A stretch of DNA of 7,397 nt, taken from contig QIKS01000173.1 of assembly GCA_003233025.1 (NCBI GenBank), positions 1 to 7,397 of the forward strand, given 5' to 3'. The DNA comes from Hellea balneolensis (lineage in GTDB: Bacteria; Pseudomonadota; Alphaproteobacteria; Caulobacterales; Maricaulaceae). A program made the position numbers and the translations under genes. This document shows positions 1-5,837 of this stretch, in pieces. The notes below the pieces were generated by a model that ran no database searches, was not told the DNA's origin, and saw only the letters and a list, made by a program, of their open reading frames with translations. Each line of letters opens with the position of its first letter. Within the stretch, counting starts at the first letter, position 1.

Positions 1-512
1 GCCAGATTAACAATCGTCTTGTCTTTATGTCCCTCTAAATCTTGCACCAAGGCATCGGATATGCTGCGGCCCCAAAATTGATAAAGGTTTCCCCCGCGCC
101 CGGTTTCAAGCTTGGTGCCCATTTCCAATCTATGGGGCTGGATGATATCCATAGGTTTTAAAACCCCGTACAGCCCGGAAAGAATTCGCAAATGGCTTTG
201 GGCAAATTGAAGACTGTCTTTATCCAAACTCGCCGCGCTTAGCCCGTGATAAACATCCCCGTCAAATGTTAACGCTGCCGGTTTGGCACTATTGCTTTGG
301 CCGTTCAAATTAAAAGCTTTGTAGCGCTGAGCATTAAGATCGGCCAAATTATCCGACAGCTTCATCAGTTTTTTGAGATCGCCTGCCGATTGTTTCTTCG
401 CAGCCCTCGCCAAAATTTTCGTCTGTGCCAGCAAGCCCGGCAAGCTCGGCTCTAATAGCGTCGTTACAGGGTCCAGGTTTAATTTTTTAGCTGGCGAGAT
501 GAGGGTGAGCAT
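1..512 (-). CDS. yaaA: YaaA family (DUF328/UPF0246) peroxide stress protein, C-terminus cut by window edge
   Basis: The ATG is at 512-510 on the minus strand, and 170 complete codons run to the window edge with no stop. The start reads MLTLISPAKKLNLD, matching the family signature MLxLISPAKxL. Further matches to E. coli YaaA as I recall it are FDGDVYHGL (about residues 98-106), LRILSGLYGVLKPMD (about 124-138), QPHRLEMGTKLE (about 141-152), LYQFWG (about 159-164) and a final IVNLA where E. coli has VINLA. The family is about 255 residues, so roughly the last third lies outside the window. In E. coli, YaaA is induced by OxyR and lowers free intracellular iron during hydrogen peroxide stress, limiting Fenton damage; it also binds DNA. 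The gene lies 65 bp downstream of the flavoenzyme gene on the same strand, with no hairpin terminator between them, so cotranscription is likely. The ribosome site is weak (AGAAAG a few bases before the ATG). Family assignment is firm; the stress role is inferred from E. coli. Confidence 0.95.
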   Translation of the reverse strand, partial: MLTLISPAKKLNLDPVTTLLEPSLPGLLAQTKILARAAKKQSAGDLKKLMKLSDNLADLNAQRYKAFNLNGQSNSAKPAALTFDGDVYHGLSAASLDKDSLQFAQSHLRILSGLYGVLKPMDIIQPHRLEMGTKLETGRGGNLYQFWGRSISDALVQDLEGHKDKTIVNL

Positions 513-577
513 AATAAACTTTCTGTGGGCGAGGGCTTTTGTCTACAGCAGCAAGCGGTCGAAATCAATCCAAACTC
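513..577 (-). other. 65 bp gap between flavoenzyme gene and yaaA, no terminator seen
   Basis: I see no stem-loop followed by a T-run on the minus strand and no clear promoter. This supports read-through into yaaA, although a weak internal promoter cannot be excluded by eye. Confidence 0.4.
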
Positions 578-1966
578 CTATACCTCCAACACCCTGGGGT
601 TCATAATATTATCTGGATCAAGCGCCTTCTTAATTTGGCGCATTGTGCGTAATTTTGTCGGGTCAGCTCTCTTTTGTAGCTGAGCTGTTTTTAAAATTCC
701 GATGCCGTGTTCGGCGGAGATCGAGCCGGCGAGAGCATCAACAATATCATAGACAATATCGTTAATTTGTGGCTCCAATGCCATGAATTTTTCGCCGGAC
801 ATGTTTTCTGGTTGGCCGATATTATAGTGGATATTGCCGTCACCAAAATGGCCAAATGAGAGGGGGCGACAGCCGGGGACATGTTTGAGGACGGCTAAAT
901 CGGCGCGGCGGATAAAGTCGGGGACGCGGGTTATCGGGACGGAAATATCGTGTTTGATGGTAGCACCGATGGGCTTTTGCGCGGCGGATATATTTTCGCG
1001 CAAGGACAGAAGCTTGTCGGCTTCCGCGCCGTTTTTGGCGATAACGGCGTCTGTAATGACGCCAGCTTCCAAGGCGGCGGCCAATATGTTTTCACACCAG
1101 TTTTTAAGGGCAGATTGTTCGAACTCCCATTCTATCAAAACATAGTACGGTGCGGGCTTGGCGAACGGGTTGGTCTGGCCGGGAATGTAGCGGGTAACAT
1201 AATCAAGCCCGATACGCGCCATCAGCTCAAACATGGATAAATGACCGCCGCCTCGGGCCATGCCCAGTAATTGCAAGGCTTTTGTCGGGCTTTCCAGGGC
1301 GACCAAAGCGCGCACAATTGTTTGCGGCTTGGGGGAAAGTTTGAGCGTTGCGGCGGTGATAATGCCGAGCGTACCTTCCGCCCCGACCAAAAGCCGGGAC
1401 AAATCATACCCGGTATTATCCTTGCGCAAGGTGTTCAGGCCGTGAAAAATTGAGCCGTCCGCCAGCACGGCTTCCAAGCCGAGCACAAGCTCCCCAGCCG
1501 TGCCGTATTTAAGCACATGCACCCCGCCCGCATTGGTGGCAAGATTGCCGCCAATGGTGCAGCTTCCTTGCGAGGCCAGGCTTAAGGGGAACAAAACCTT
1601 TGCCTTACTGGCCGCCTCTTGCACGGCTTGCAAGGTAGCGCCTGCGCCGCAAACAAGGCTCATATCATCGAGATTTGGCGTGCTGACTTTGTTCATACGC
1701 AGGGTTGAGAGTAAAACCTCGCCTTGAGGAATTTGGCCGCCAACCAATCCGGTATTGCCGCCTTGGGTGGTGAGGGGGGTTTTGTGGGCGGCGCATATTT
1801 TGACCATATCTGCGGTTTCGCTTGTCGTGCCCGGCAGCAATAAGAACGGGGTTTGCCCCTGCCAACGGCCGCGCCATTCTTGTAGGTAGGGGGCGATAAT
1901 ATCCGGGTCTTCGCTCCAGCTTTTGGGGGGCAGAACCTGCTTTATCTGGTGGATACATTCTTTCAC
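578..1966 (-). CDS. FAD-binding oxidoreductase, D-2-hydroxyglutarate dehydrogenase type (GlcD/D2HGDH family)
   Basis: This 462-residue cytoplasmic flavoenzyme has the usual family length. The N-terminal FAD_binding_4 (PCMH) domain spans about residues 38-215, with QGGNTGLVGG at 68-77, GSCTIGGNLATNAGG at 134-148, LRKDNTGYDL at 180-189 and GAEGTLGIIT at 195-204. The C-terminal FAD-oxidase domain has LREN at 322-325, IKHDISVP at 337-344, FGHFGDGNIHYN at 371-382, ISAEHGIG at 416-423 and LDPDNIMNP at 449-457. Compared with human D2HGDH from memory, the metal ligands correspond to H373, H380 and E419, and the substrate residues to R323, K338, N382 and H420. The human substrate threonine aligns with S327. 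It probably oxidises a D-2-hydroxyacid (D-2-hydroxyglutarate, possibly D-malate or D-lactate) to the 2-oxoacid and passes electrons to an acceptor such as ETF. The start is GTG at 1966-1964, overlapping the TGA of the preceding gene by four bases; no Shine-Dalgarno is visible and no in-frame start lies nearby, so translation is probably coupled. Glycolate or D-lactate dehydrogenase is the main alternative. Confidence 0.9.
   Translation of the reverse strand: MKECIHQIKQVLPPKSWSEDPDIIAPYLQEWRGRWQGQTPFLLLPGTTSETADMVKICAAHKTPLTTQGGNTGLVGGQIPQGEVLLSTLRMNKVSTPNLDDMSLVCGAGATLQAVQEAASKAKVLFPLSLASQGSCTIGGNLATNAGGVHVLKYGTAGELVLGLEAVLADGSIFHGLNTLRKDNTGYDLSRLLVGAEGTLGIITAATLKLSPKPQTIVRALVALESPTKALQLLGMARGGGHLSMFELMARIGLDYVTRYIPGQTNPFAKPAPYYVLIEWEFEQSALKNWCENILAAALEAGVITDAVIAKNGAEADKLLSLRENISAAQKPIGATIKHDISVPITRVPDFIRRADLAVLKHVPGCRPLSFGHFGDGNIHYNIGQPENMSGEKFMALEPQINDIVYDIVDALAGSISAEHGIGILKTAQLQKRADPTKLRTMRQIKKALDPDNIMNPRVLEV
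1963..1966 (-). other. GTGA stop/start overlap joining tsaC to the flavoenzyme gene
   Basis: Read on the minus strand, the bases are GTGA: GTG (1966-1964) starts the flavoenzyme and TGA (1965-1963) ends tsaC. No Shine-Dalgarno is visible in the GC-rich sequence just upstream, so the start relies on coupling. Confidence 0.65.
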
Positions 1967-2592
1967 GGCGCGGCGCGCCCAAAGGAAAGACCGTCAAAGG
2001 GCGCGAAATTTTGGGGCGGGATAGCGCCTTCTCTGAGCAAGACGGCACCGTGTTCACCCAGTTCGATGATCGTGGATCCAACATTAGTTTTGCTGGCGCC
2101 GCCGTCGAGGATGAGGGGTAATTGATCGCCAAATGCTTTATAGACGTCCTGGGCATTATGGGGGTTGGGATGGCCGGAGATATTGGCGCTGGTCAGGACA
2201 AGGGGGTGGTTAAACCCTTGGGTTTTAAATGCGACGGCCCAGGGGCAATCAGGATGTCGCAAGCCGATCGTCTTGCCGACACCTTTAATGCGGGTGTGTT
2301 GCTTTATCGGTAAAACAAGGGTGAGCGGGCCGGGCCAAAATGCGTCCATCAGAGCTGCGGCCAAGGGCGAGACATGGGCGATTTTTCGCGCTTGCTGCTT
2401 GCCAAAAACACAAATGCTGGGCGGTTTGCTCAAGGGGCGGTTTTTGAGGGTGTATATTTTTGTTACGGCCTTGTCGTCATGGGCCAGGGCGGCCAGACCA
2501 TATATGGTTTCTGTAGGCAGGGCGACGATCTCTCCGGCGCTTAAGTGCTTAAGTGCGCGCTCATAGCCCTGTTTGTTGGCCTTAACCAGCAC
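1963..2592 (-). CDS. tsaC: L-threonylcarbamoyladenylate synthase, YrdC/Sua5 domain (single-domain form)
   Basis: This 209-residue protein consists almost only of the YrdC/Sua5 fold. Visible motifs are LPTETIYGLA at 25-34, the KxR nucleotide/substrate element K50-N51-R52, FWPGPLTLVL at 85-94, GLRHPDCP at 110-117, TSANISG at 134-140 and, near the C-terminus, VGSTIIEL followed by LLREGAI. The enzyme makes threonylcarbamoyl-AMP from threonine, bicarbonate and ATP. TsaD/TsaB/TsaE then transfer the carbamoyl group to A37 of ANN-reading tRNAs (t6A). The C-terminal Sua5 domain found in roughly 320-350-residue homologues is absent, and the gene ends cleanly, so it is a short form rather than a broken gene. 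The start is GTG at 2592-2590, 2 bp after the stop of the lipoprotein gene; no better start is seen. The TGA overlaps the next gene's GTG. The paralogue YciO is the alternative, but the intact KxR and SANxSG motifs favour the synthase. Confidence 0.9.
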   Translation of the reverse strand: MLVKANKQGYERALKHLSAGEIVALPTETIYGLAALAHDDKAVTKIYTLKNRPLSKPPSICVFGKQQARKIAHVSPLAAALMDAFWPGPLTLVLPIKQHTRIKGVGKTIGLRHPDCPWAVAFKTQGFNHPLVLTSANISGHPNPHNAQDVYKAFGDQLPLILDGGASKTNVGSTIIELGEHGAVLLREGAIPPQNFAPFDGLSFGRAAP

Positions 2593-2594
2593 GG

Positions 2595-3206
2595 TTATGC
2601 TTCGTTAAATTCGGCTTCGATGGTCAGGGAAATTTCGTCGCCGATGCCGAAATTTATCAAATGAGTGAGGCCGAATGCGGAGCGGTTAAATTTGGTTGTG
2701 GCGGAAAACCCCAAGGTTTTTCCCTTATGGCCAAAGGATCTCCCAGCGCCGTTAAACACGGTCTCCAAAGTGATGCTTTGGCGCTGCCCGCGAAAGGTAA
2801 GGTCGCCAATAATGTGGCCGCTATGCTCGCCGGTGATGATGATTTTGGTGGAGATAAAGCTGATCTCACCAAAGGTGTCGCCGCCAAAATAAGCTTTCTT
2901 ATTGGCGATTTCTTGGTCAAATTCGGCGTCCCCCGTATTGACGCTTTGGGGGTCAATACGAATGTCAACGAAACTACGCTCAGGGTTTTTGGGGTCAAAG
3001 CTAAGTTGGCCGCTAATCGTATCAAACCGGGCGGAATAATTGGAAAGCCCGGCATGTTTGACACTCCAAATCACCGAGGTATGGGCCGGGTCAAGAATGT
3101 AATTGCCGGGACGCACCTCGCTTGTTTCAAGCTTGGGCGGTGTGTAACACGCACCGAGCAATACAAGGACCAAGAGCATCATTATGGTTTTAAAGGTCAT
3201 TTTCAT
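2595..3206 (-). CDS. YceI-family lipoprotein (polyisoprenoid/lipid-binding fold)
   Basis: This 203-residue protein has a lipoprotein signal peptide: K2 and K6, a hydrophobic stretch at about 7-17, then lipobox L17-G18-A19-C20. C20 would be lipidated. Residue +2 is Tyr, not Asp, so by the E. coli rule it would go to the outer membrane, periplasmic face. The rest is one YceI domain starting at NYILDPAHTSVIWSVKHAG (about 34-52), then the SGQLSFDP strand, a VNTGDAEFDQEI stretch, the GDLTFRGQ element and a C-terminal FGLTHLINFGIGDEISLTIEAEF segment. YceI proteins form a lipocalin-like barrel; the Thermus homologue TT1927b was solved with a bound polyisoprenoid. The ligand here is unknown. The gene leads the leftward unit and diverges from lepB across 103 bp. 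No clear Shine-Dalgarno precedes the ATG; M3 is an equally possible start and leaves the signal peptide intact. Family call is firm; ligand and localisation are inferred. Confidence 0.92.
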   Translation of the reverse strand: MKMTFKTIMMLLVLVLLGACYTPPKLETSEVRPGNYILDPAHTSVIWSVKHAGLSNYSARFDTISGQLSFDPKNPERSFVDIRIDPQSVNTGDAEFDQEIANKKAYFGGDTFGEISFISTKIIITGEHSGHIIGDLTFRGQRQSITLETVFNGAGRSFGHKGKTLGFSATTKFNRSAFGLTHLINFGIGDEISLTIEAEFNEA

Positions 3207-3251
3207 ATCCGTTGAACTGTGCGCATATGTCCGATATTACAGGAAAGATAA

Positions 3252-3280
3252 TTGATTGTATTGCTTTAATTTTTCATAGA
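3252..3280 (+). promoter_or_regulatory. Candidate sigma-70-like promoter for the lepB-dxs operon
   Basis: TTGATT at 3252-3257 resembles a -35 box. CATAGA at 3275-3280 follows after a 17-base spacer and is a poor -10 match. The pair would place the transcription start about 20-25 bases before the lepB ATG. Position and spacing fit, but the -10 is weak and the region is AT-rich, so a chance match is quite possible. Confidence 0.25.
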
Positions 3281-3297
3281 TAAGGGCGATAGAAATT

Positions 3298-3303
3298 TGA
3301 AGG
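3298..3303 (+). promoter_or_regulatory. Ribosome binding site of lepB
   Basis: TGAAGG lies six bases before the ATG at 3310. It is a partial Shine-Dalgarno and the clearest one in the window, supporting this ATG as the lepB start. Confidence 0.5.
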
Positions 3304-3309
3304 TTTTAC

Positions 3310-4086
3310 ATGTCATCAACATCATCCAAAACAGAGGCTCCGTCCGCGAAGCCCAAAAAAACATTTCGCCAGATGGTTGTCGAGGAATTGAAATTCATCG
3401 CCGGCCTGCTTGTCTTCCTATTTGTGTTTTTTAATCTGGTTTTCGGTCATTATAAAATCCCCAGTGAAAGCATGCAGCCGACTTTGGAAGTGGGCGACCA
3501 TCTTTATGTCAGCAAATTTTCCTACGGGTTTAGCCGCCACTCCCTGATTTTGGGCCTGCATAAATTGCCGTTTTTGAAAGATGGCCGGATTTTTGCCAAA
3601 ATGCCCAAGCGCGGCGATGTTATTGTGTTTCGCCACCCTGTGTCGTCGCAAGTCATGATTAAGCGGCTGGTTGGCTTGCCTGGTGATCAAGTGCAAACCA
3701 GACAGGGGCGGCTTTATGTCAATGGGGCATTGATCGATAGGACTGACCGTGAACAATTTTCTTATCGCGAGCACCGGGGCAATGTGACGGAAATATCGGC
3801 TTATCAGGAAATCCTGCCCGGTGAAAAGCGCGCTCACGGGATTTATGAACGCAATGATTTTGACCGGCTGGACAATACCGGGCCATTTATCATTCCCGAC
3901 GACAAGTTTTTCTTTATGGGTGATAACCGCGATAATTCCCAAGACAGCCGTGCGCCGGGCGGGCCTGGGTTTGTGCCTTTTGATTATCTTATTGGTCGCG
4001 CCGAAATGATGGTCTATTCTCTTAAGCGCTGTAAAAAAGAAGAGGGGTTACGATGCCCTGGATTTCGCGCTTTTAAAAAGCTTTAA
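3310..4086 (+). CDS. lepB: Signal peptidase I (S26 family)
   Basis: This 258-residue inner-membrane serine protease removes signal peptides from exported proteins. After a polar, Lys/Ser-rich N-terminus comes one hydrophobic segment at about 29-46, ending in FGHYKIPSESMQPT. The nucleophile is S54 (box B). The general base is K118 in IKRLVGLPGD (box D, 117-126), and RGDVIVFRHP at 101-110 is box C. Box E is MGDNRDNSQDSR at 203-214. All catalytic elements are intact. A single predicted membrane segment contrasts with two in E. coli LepB. The catalytic domain would face the periplasm. The C-terminal tail is short and contains two Cys (C241, C249). The ATG is preceded by TGAAGG. The gene heads a rightward operon, with 1 bp between its stop and the phosphatase gene. 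In many alphaproteobacteria lepB sits with rnc and era, which is not so here. Confidence 0.96.
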   Translation: MSSTSSKTEAPSAKPKKTFRQMVVEELKFIAGLLVFLFVFFNLVFGHYKIPSESMQPTLEVGDHLYVSKFSYGFSRHSLILGLHKLPFLKDGRIFAKMPKRGDVIVFRHPVSSQVMIKRLVGLPGDQVQTRQGRLYVNGALIDRTDREQFSYREHRGNVTEISAYQEILPGEKRAHGIYERNDFDRLDNTGPFIIPDDKFFFMGDNRDNSQDSRAPGGPGFVPFDYLIGRAEMMVYSLKRCKKEEGLRCPGFRAFKKL

Positions 4087-4087
4087 T

Positions 4088-4657
4088 ATGCCAAAAGACA
4101 TTATAATCCTGGCAAGACACGGTGAACCGGCCCTTTCGCGCAAGGAAAAATTGAACTGGCGCGGCTATAAATATTGGTGGCGGATGTATGATGAGGGCGG
4201 GCTGGTTGTCGGTCAGGACGCGCCGCAAATCATCAAGGATTTGGCCCGGCAGGCGGATATTGTCGTCGCCTCGCCCTTAAAACGCGCCGTAGAGACGGCG
4301 ACATTGGCCAAAGGCGGCCCGCCAGATTTTCTCGAAAATTTGTTGGTAGAAGCCCCCTTGCCGCCGCCCAATTTTGGCTATTTGCGGCTGGGGCCACGAA
4401 CGTGGGGCGTGGTGGCACGTATCAGTTGGATGATGGGGTTTTCCGGTGAAGGCGAAACACAAAAACAGGCGAAATTGCGCGCCCAAGACGCCGCAGAGGT
4501 CTTGTCAAACCATGCCAAAGACGGCAAAATGGTTTTTGCTGCCGGCCATGGCTGGTTTAACCGGATGATCCGCCCCGGTCTTCTGGTGCGCGGATTTAAA
4601 TGTGTGGAAGATCATGGTGATTTGCATTGGAGCTATCGCCGTTATGAACGAGAATAG
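4088..4657 (+). CDS. Histidine phosphatase superfamily protein (phosphoglycerate mutase-like), substrate unknown
   Basis: This 189-residue protein lacks a signal peptide, so it is probably cytoplasmic. The N-terminal LARHGEP carries the phosphate-accepting histidine H11 with R10. [10 protein letters not shown] at 62-71 supplies the second phosphate-binding arginine, R66. E88 in LVEAPLP is a candidate proton donor. The second catalytic histidine is H154 in [11 protein letters not shown]. The catalytic core is therefore complete, and the protein should be an active phosphatase rather than a degenerate one. Less usual are the aromatic segment [16 protein letters not shown] at 24-39 and the [13 protein letters not shown] stretch at about 106-118, which may cap the active site. 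It starts 1 bp after the lepB stop and ends 2 bp before xseB, so it is cotranscribed with them. It is too short and divergent to call a cofactor-dependent phosphoglycerate mutase. Small-metabolite, sugar phosphate or protein phosphohistidine (SixA-like) substrates are possible, and I cannot choose between them. Confidence 0.85.
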   Translation: MPKDIIILARHGEPALSRKEKLNWRGYKYWWRMYDEGGLVVGQDAPQIIKDLARQADIVVASPLKRAVETATLAKGGPPDFLENLLVEAPLPPPNFGYLRLGPRTWGVVARISWMMGFSGEGETQKQAKLRAQDAAEVLSNHAKDGKMVFAAGHGWFNRMIRPGLLVRGFKCVEDHGDLHWSYRRYERE

Positions 4658-4659
4658 AT

Positions 4660-4911
4660 ATGTCAAAACAAAATAATCAAGATTTAAGCACGGTTAGCTT
4701 TGAAGCGGCGCTCGGCGAACTGGAAGACATTGTCGCCCGGCTTGAACGCGGTGATGCGCCTTTGGAAGAAAGCATTGATATTTATGAGCGCGGCGCTTTG
4801 CTCAAAAAACATTGCGAGGACAAACTTAAATCCGCCCAGCTTAAGGTCGATAAAATCGTGCTGGGCGCGGATGGGCAGGTTGGAGCAGAGCCGCTTGATC
4901 CACAAGAATGA
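4660..4911 (+). CDS. xseB: Exodeoxyribonuclease VII small subunit
   Basis: This 83-residue protein has the usual family length and is almost entirely the XseB helical hairpin. The pattern [17 protein letters not shown] at 13-29, then G-x-x-x-[12 protein letters not shown] and a CEDKL...KVDKI end, is diagnostic. XseB binds in several copies to the XseA catalytic subunit, and the complex degrades single-stranded DNA in both directions to oligonucleotides. XseA is not in the window. The usual AExKV motif reads AQLKV here, a mild change. The ATG is 2 bp after the phosphatase stop. Its TGA overlaps the ispA ATG (ATGA), so translation of the two is probably coupled. The pairing of xseB with ispA is common in proteobacteria and reflects conserved gene order rather than shared chemistry. 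Confidence 0.95.
   Translation: MSKQNNQDLSTVSFEAALGELEDIVARLERGDAPLEESIDIYERGALLKKHCEDKLKSAQLKVDKIVLGADGQVGAEPLDPQE
4908..4911 (+). other. ATGA stop/start overlap joining xseB to ispA
   Basis: The ispA ATG (4908-4910) shares four bases with the xseB TGA (4909-4911). Only a weak AAG-type ribosome site precedes it, so translation by ribosomes finishing xseB is the likely mode. This also fixes the ispA start. Confidence 0.7.
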
Positions 4912-5801
4912 CCTTTGAGCAAAGACTGGGCCATGTGGCTTCCACTATGGAAGATGTGCTGGCACGGGTTTTGCCAAAGCCTGAAGGTCGCCAAAAAATA
5001 GTCATGGAGGCCATGCGCTATGCAAGTTTGCAAGGCGGCAAACGGCTGCGACCATTTTTGCTCGTCGAGGCGGCGCGGCTTATGGGCGGCGCGCAAGAAC
5101 CCGGCGACGGGATTTGGCTGGCCGCTGCCGCTTTGGAATGTGTGCATGTGTATTCCCTGATCCACGATGATCTGCCCTGTATGGATGATGACGATATGCG
5201 CCGGGGCAGGCCAAGTGTGCACAAAGCTTACGGCGAAGCCATTGCGGTTTTGGCTGGAGACGGGCTGTTAAGTTTTGCATTTGAAATCCTGGCGCAGGAC
5301 GCGCTGCATGAAGACAGTGCGCTGCGCTTGCGCCTGGTTGGGGAATTGGCGCGCAGCAGTGGTGTGCGCGGCATGATCGGCGGGCAAGTTATTGATATCC
5401 AAATGGATAATACCCCCGTTGACGAAAATACTGTGCGCCAATTACAAGCGTTAAAAACCGGAGCTTTGATCAATTATGCCGTCTTGTCCGGTGGCCGGTT
5501 GGCCGGAGCGGCGGCAGCGGATTTGGCAAACCTTGAAGGCTATGCCAATGCTTTGGGGCTGATTTACCAAATCAGCGACGACATTTTGGACGCTGACGGC
5601 GACGCCCATCAAGTGGGCAAAGCCGTGGGCAAAGACGCTGGTCTTGGTAAAGCCACATTTGTCTCCCTATACGGGCTTGACGGTGCGAAAAGCAAAGCCT
5701 TTACCCTTGGCGAGCAGGCCAAATCTGCCCTGTCTGGTTACGGCGAGAAAGCGGAGACACTCAAGCAGGCCGTAGATTTCATCTTAAGCCGCAAAAAATG
5801 A
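4908..5801 (+). CDS. ispA: Farnesyl diphosphate synthase (short-chain (E)-polyprenyl synthase)
   Basis: This 297-residue protein is close to E. coli IspA in length. It adds two IPP units to DMAPP, giving geranyl and then farnesyl diphosphate, the precursor of undecaprenyl phosphate, quinone side chains and, where present, hopanoids or carotenoids. The GGKRLRP substrate motif is at 43-49. The first Asp-rich motif is DDLPCMD at 87-93, followed by [10 protein letters not shown]. The second is SDDILD at 223-228, followed by the [15 protein letters not shown] stretch. The residue five before the first Asp-rich motif is Y82, with S83 at minus four, as in bacterial C15 synthases; C20 CrtE-type enzymes usually carry a small residue at minus five. 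This supports farnesyl rather than geranylgeranyl product. It is coupled to xseB by ATGA, and dxs follows after 36 bp, putting the first MEP enzyme and the first prenyl transferase in one operon. Confidence 0.95.
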   Translation: MTFEQRLGHVASTMEDVLARVLPKPEGRQKIVMEAMRYASLQGGKRLRPFLLVEAARLMGGAQEPGDGIWLAAAALECVHVYSLIHDDLPCMDDDDMRRGRPSVHKAYGEAIAVLAGDGLLSFAFEILAQDALHEDSALRLRLVGELARSSGVRGMIGGQVIDIQMDNTPVDENTVRQLQALKTGALINYAVLSGGRLAGAAAADLANLEGYANALGLIYQISDDILDADGDAHQVGKAVGKDAGLGKATFVSLYGLDGAKSKAFTLGEQAKSALSGYGEKAETLKQAVDFILSRKK

Positions 5802-5837
5802 GTGTCAGGGCGCGATAAAACAGGATATGGTTATATT

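Larger units (their letters stand above)
3207..3309. promoter_or_regulatory. Divergent intergenic region carrying promoters for both gene groups
   Basis: This 103 bp, AT-rich stretch is the only sizeable noncoding segment. It separates the leftward lipoprotein gene from rightward lepB, so both units must start here or upstream of it. On the minus strand a TAATAT at 3239-3234 could be a -10 element for the lipoprotein gene, but no good -35 lies at the right distance. I see no convincing operator palindrome, riboswitch or terminator. Confidence 0.55.

Noticed and set aside
1966..1980. GC-rich palindromic-looking run containing GGCGCGCC at the end of tsaC
   Set aside because: It is coding sequence for the Gly-Arg-Ala-Ala-Pro tail and is not followed by a T-run, so it is not a terminator; the palindrome is short and probably a base-composition accident.
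1665..2156. A 163-codon minus-strand frame spanning the tsaC/flavoenzyme junction
   Set aside because: Both overlapped genes have intact motifs in their own frames. This frame is Pro/Arg-rich, as expected of an out-of-frame reading of GC-rich DNA.
2661..3215. A 184-codon open frame on the plus strand opposite the whole YceI lipoprotein gene
   Set aside because: It is antisense to a gene with a clear signal peptide and family domain. Its translation shows no recognisable motif, and it lacks a ribosome site.
3418..3942. A 174-codon open frame on the minus strand inside lepB
   Set aside because: The opposite strand encodes all conserved signal peptidase boxes in this interval; the antisense translation resembles no family I know.
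5802..5837. Possible terminator or separate promoter between ispA and dxs
   Set aside because: No stem-loop with T-run and no acceptable -35/-10 pair is visible in 36 bp; read-through is simpler.
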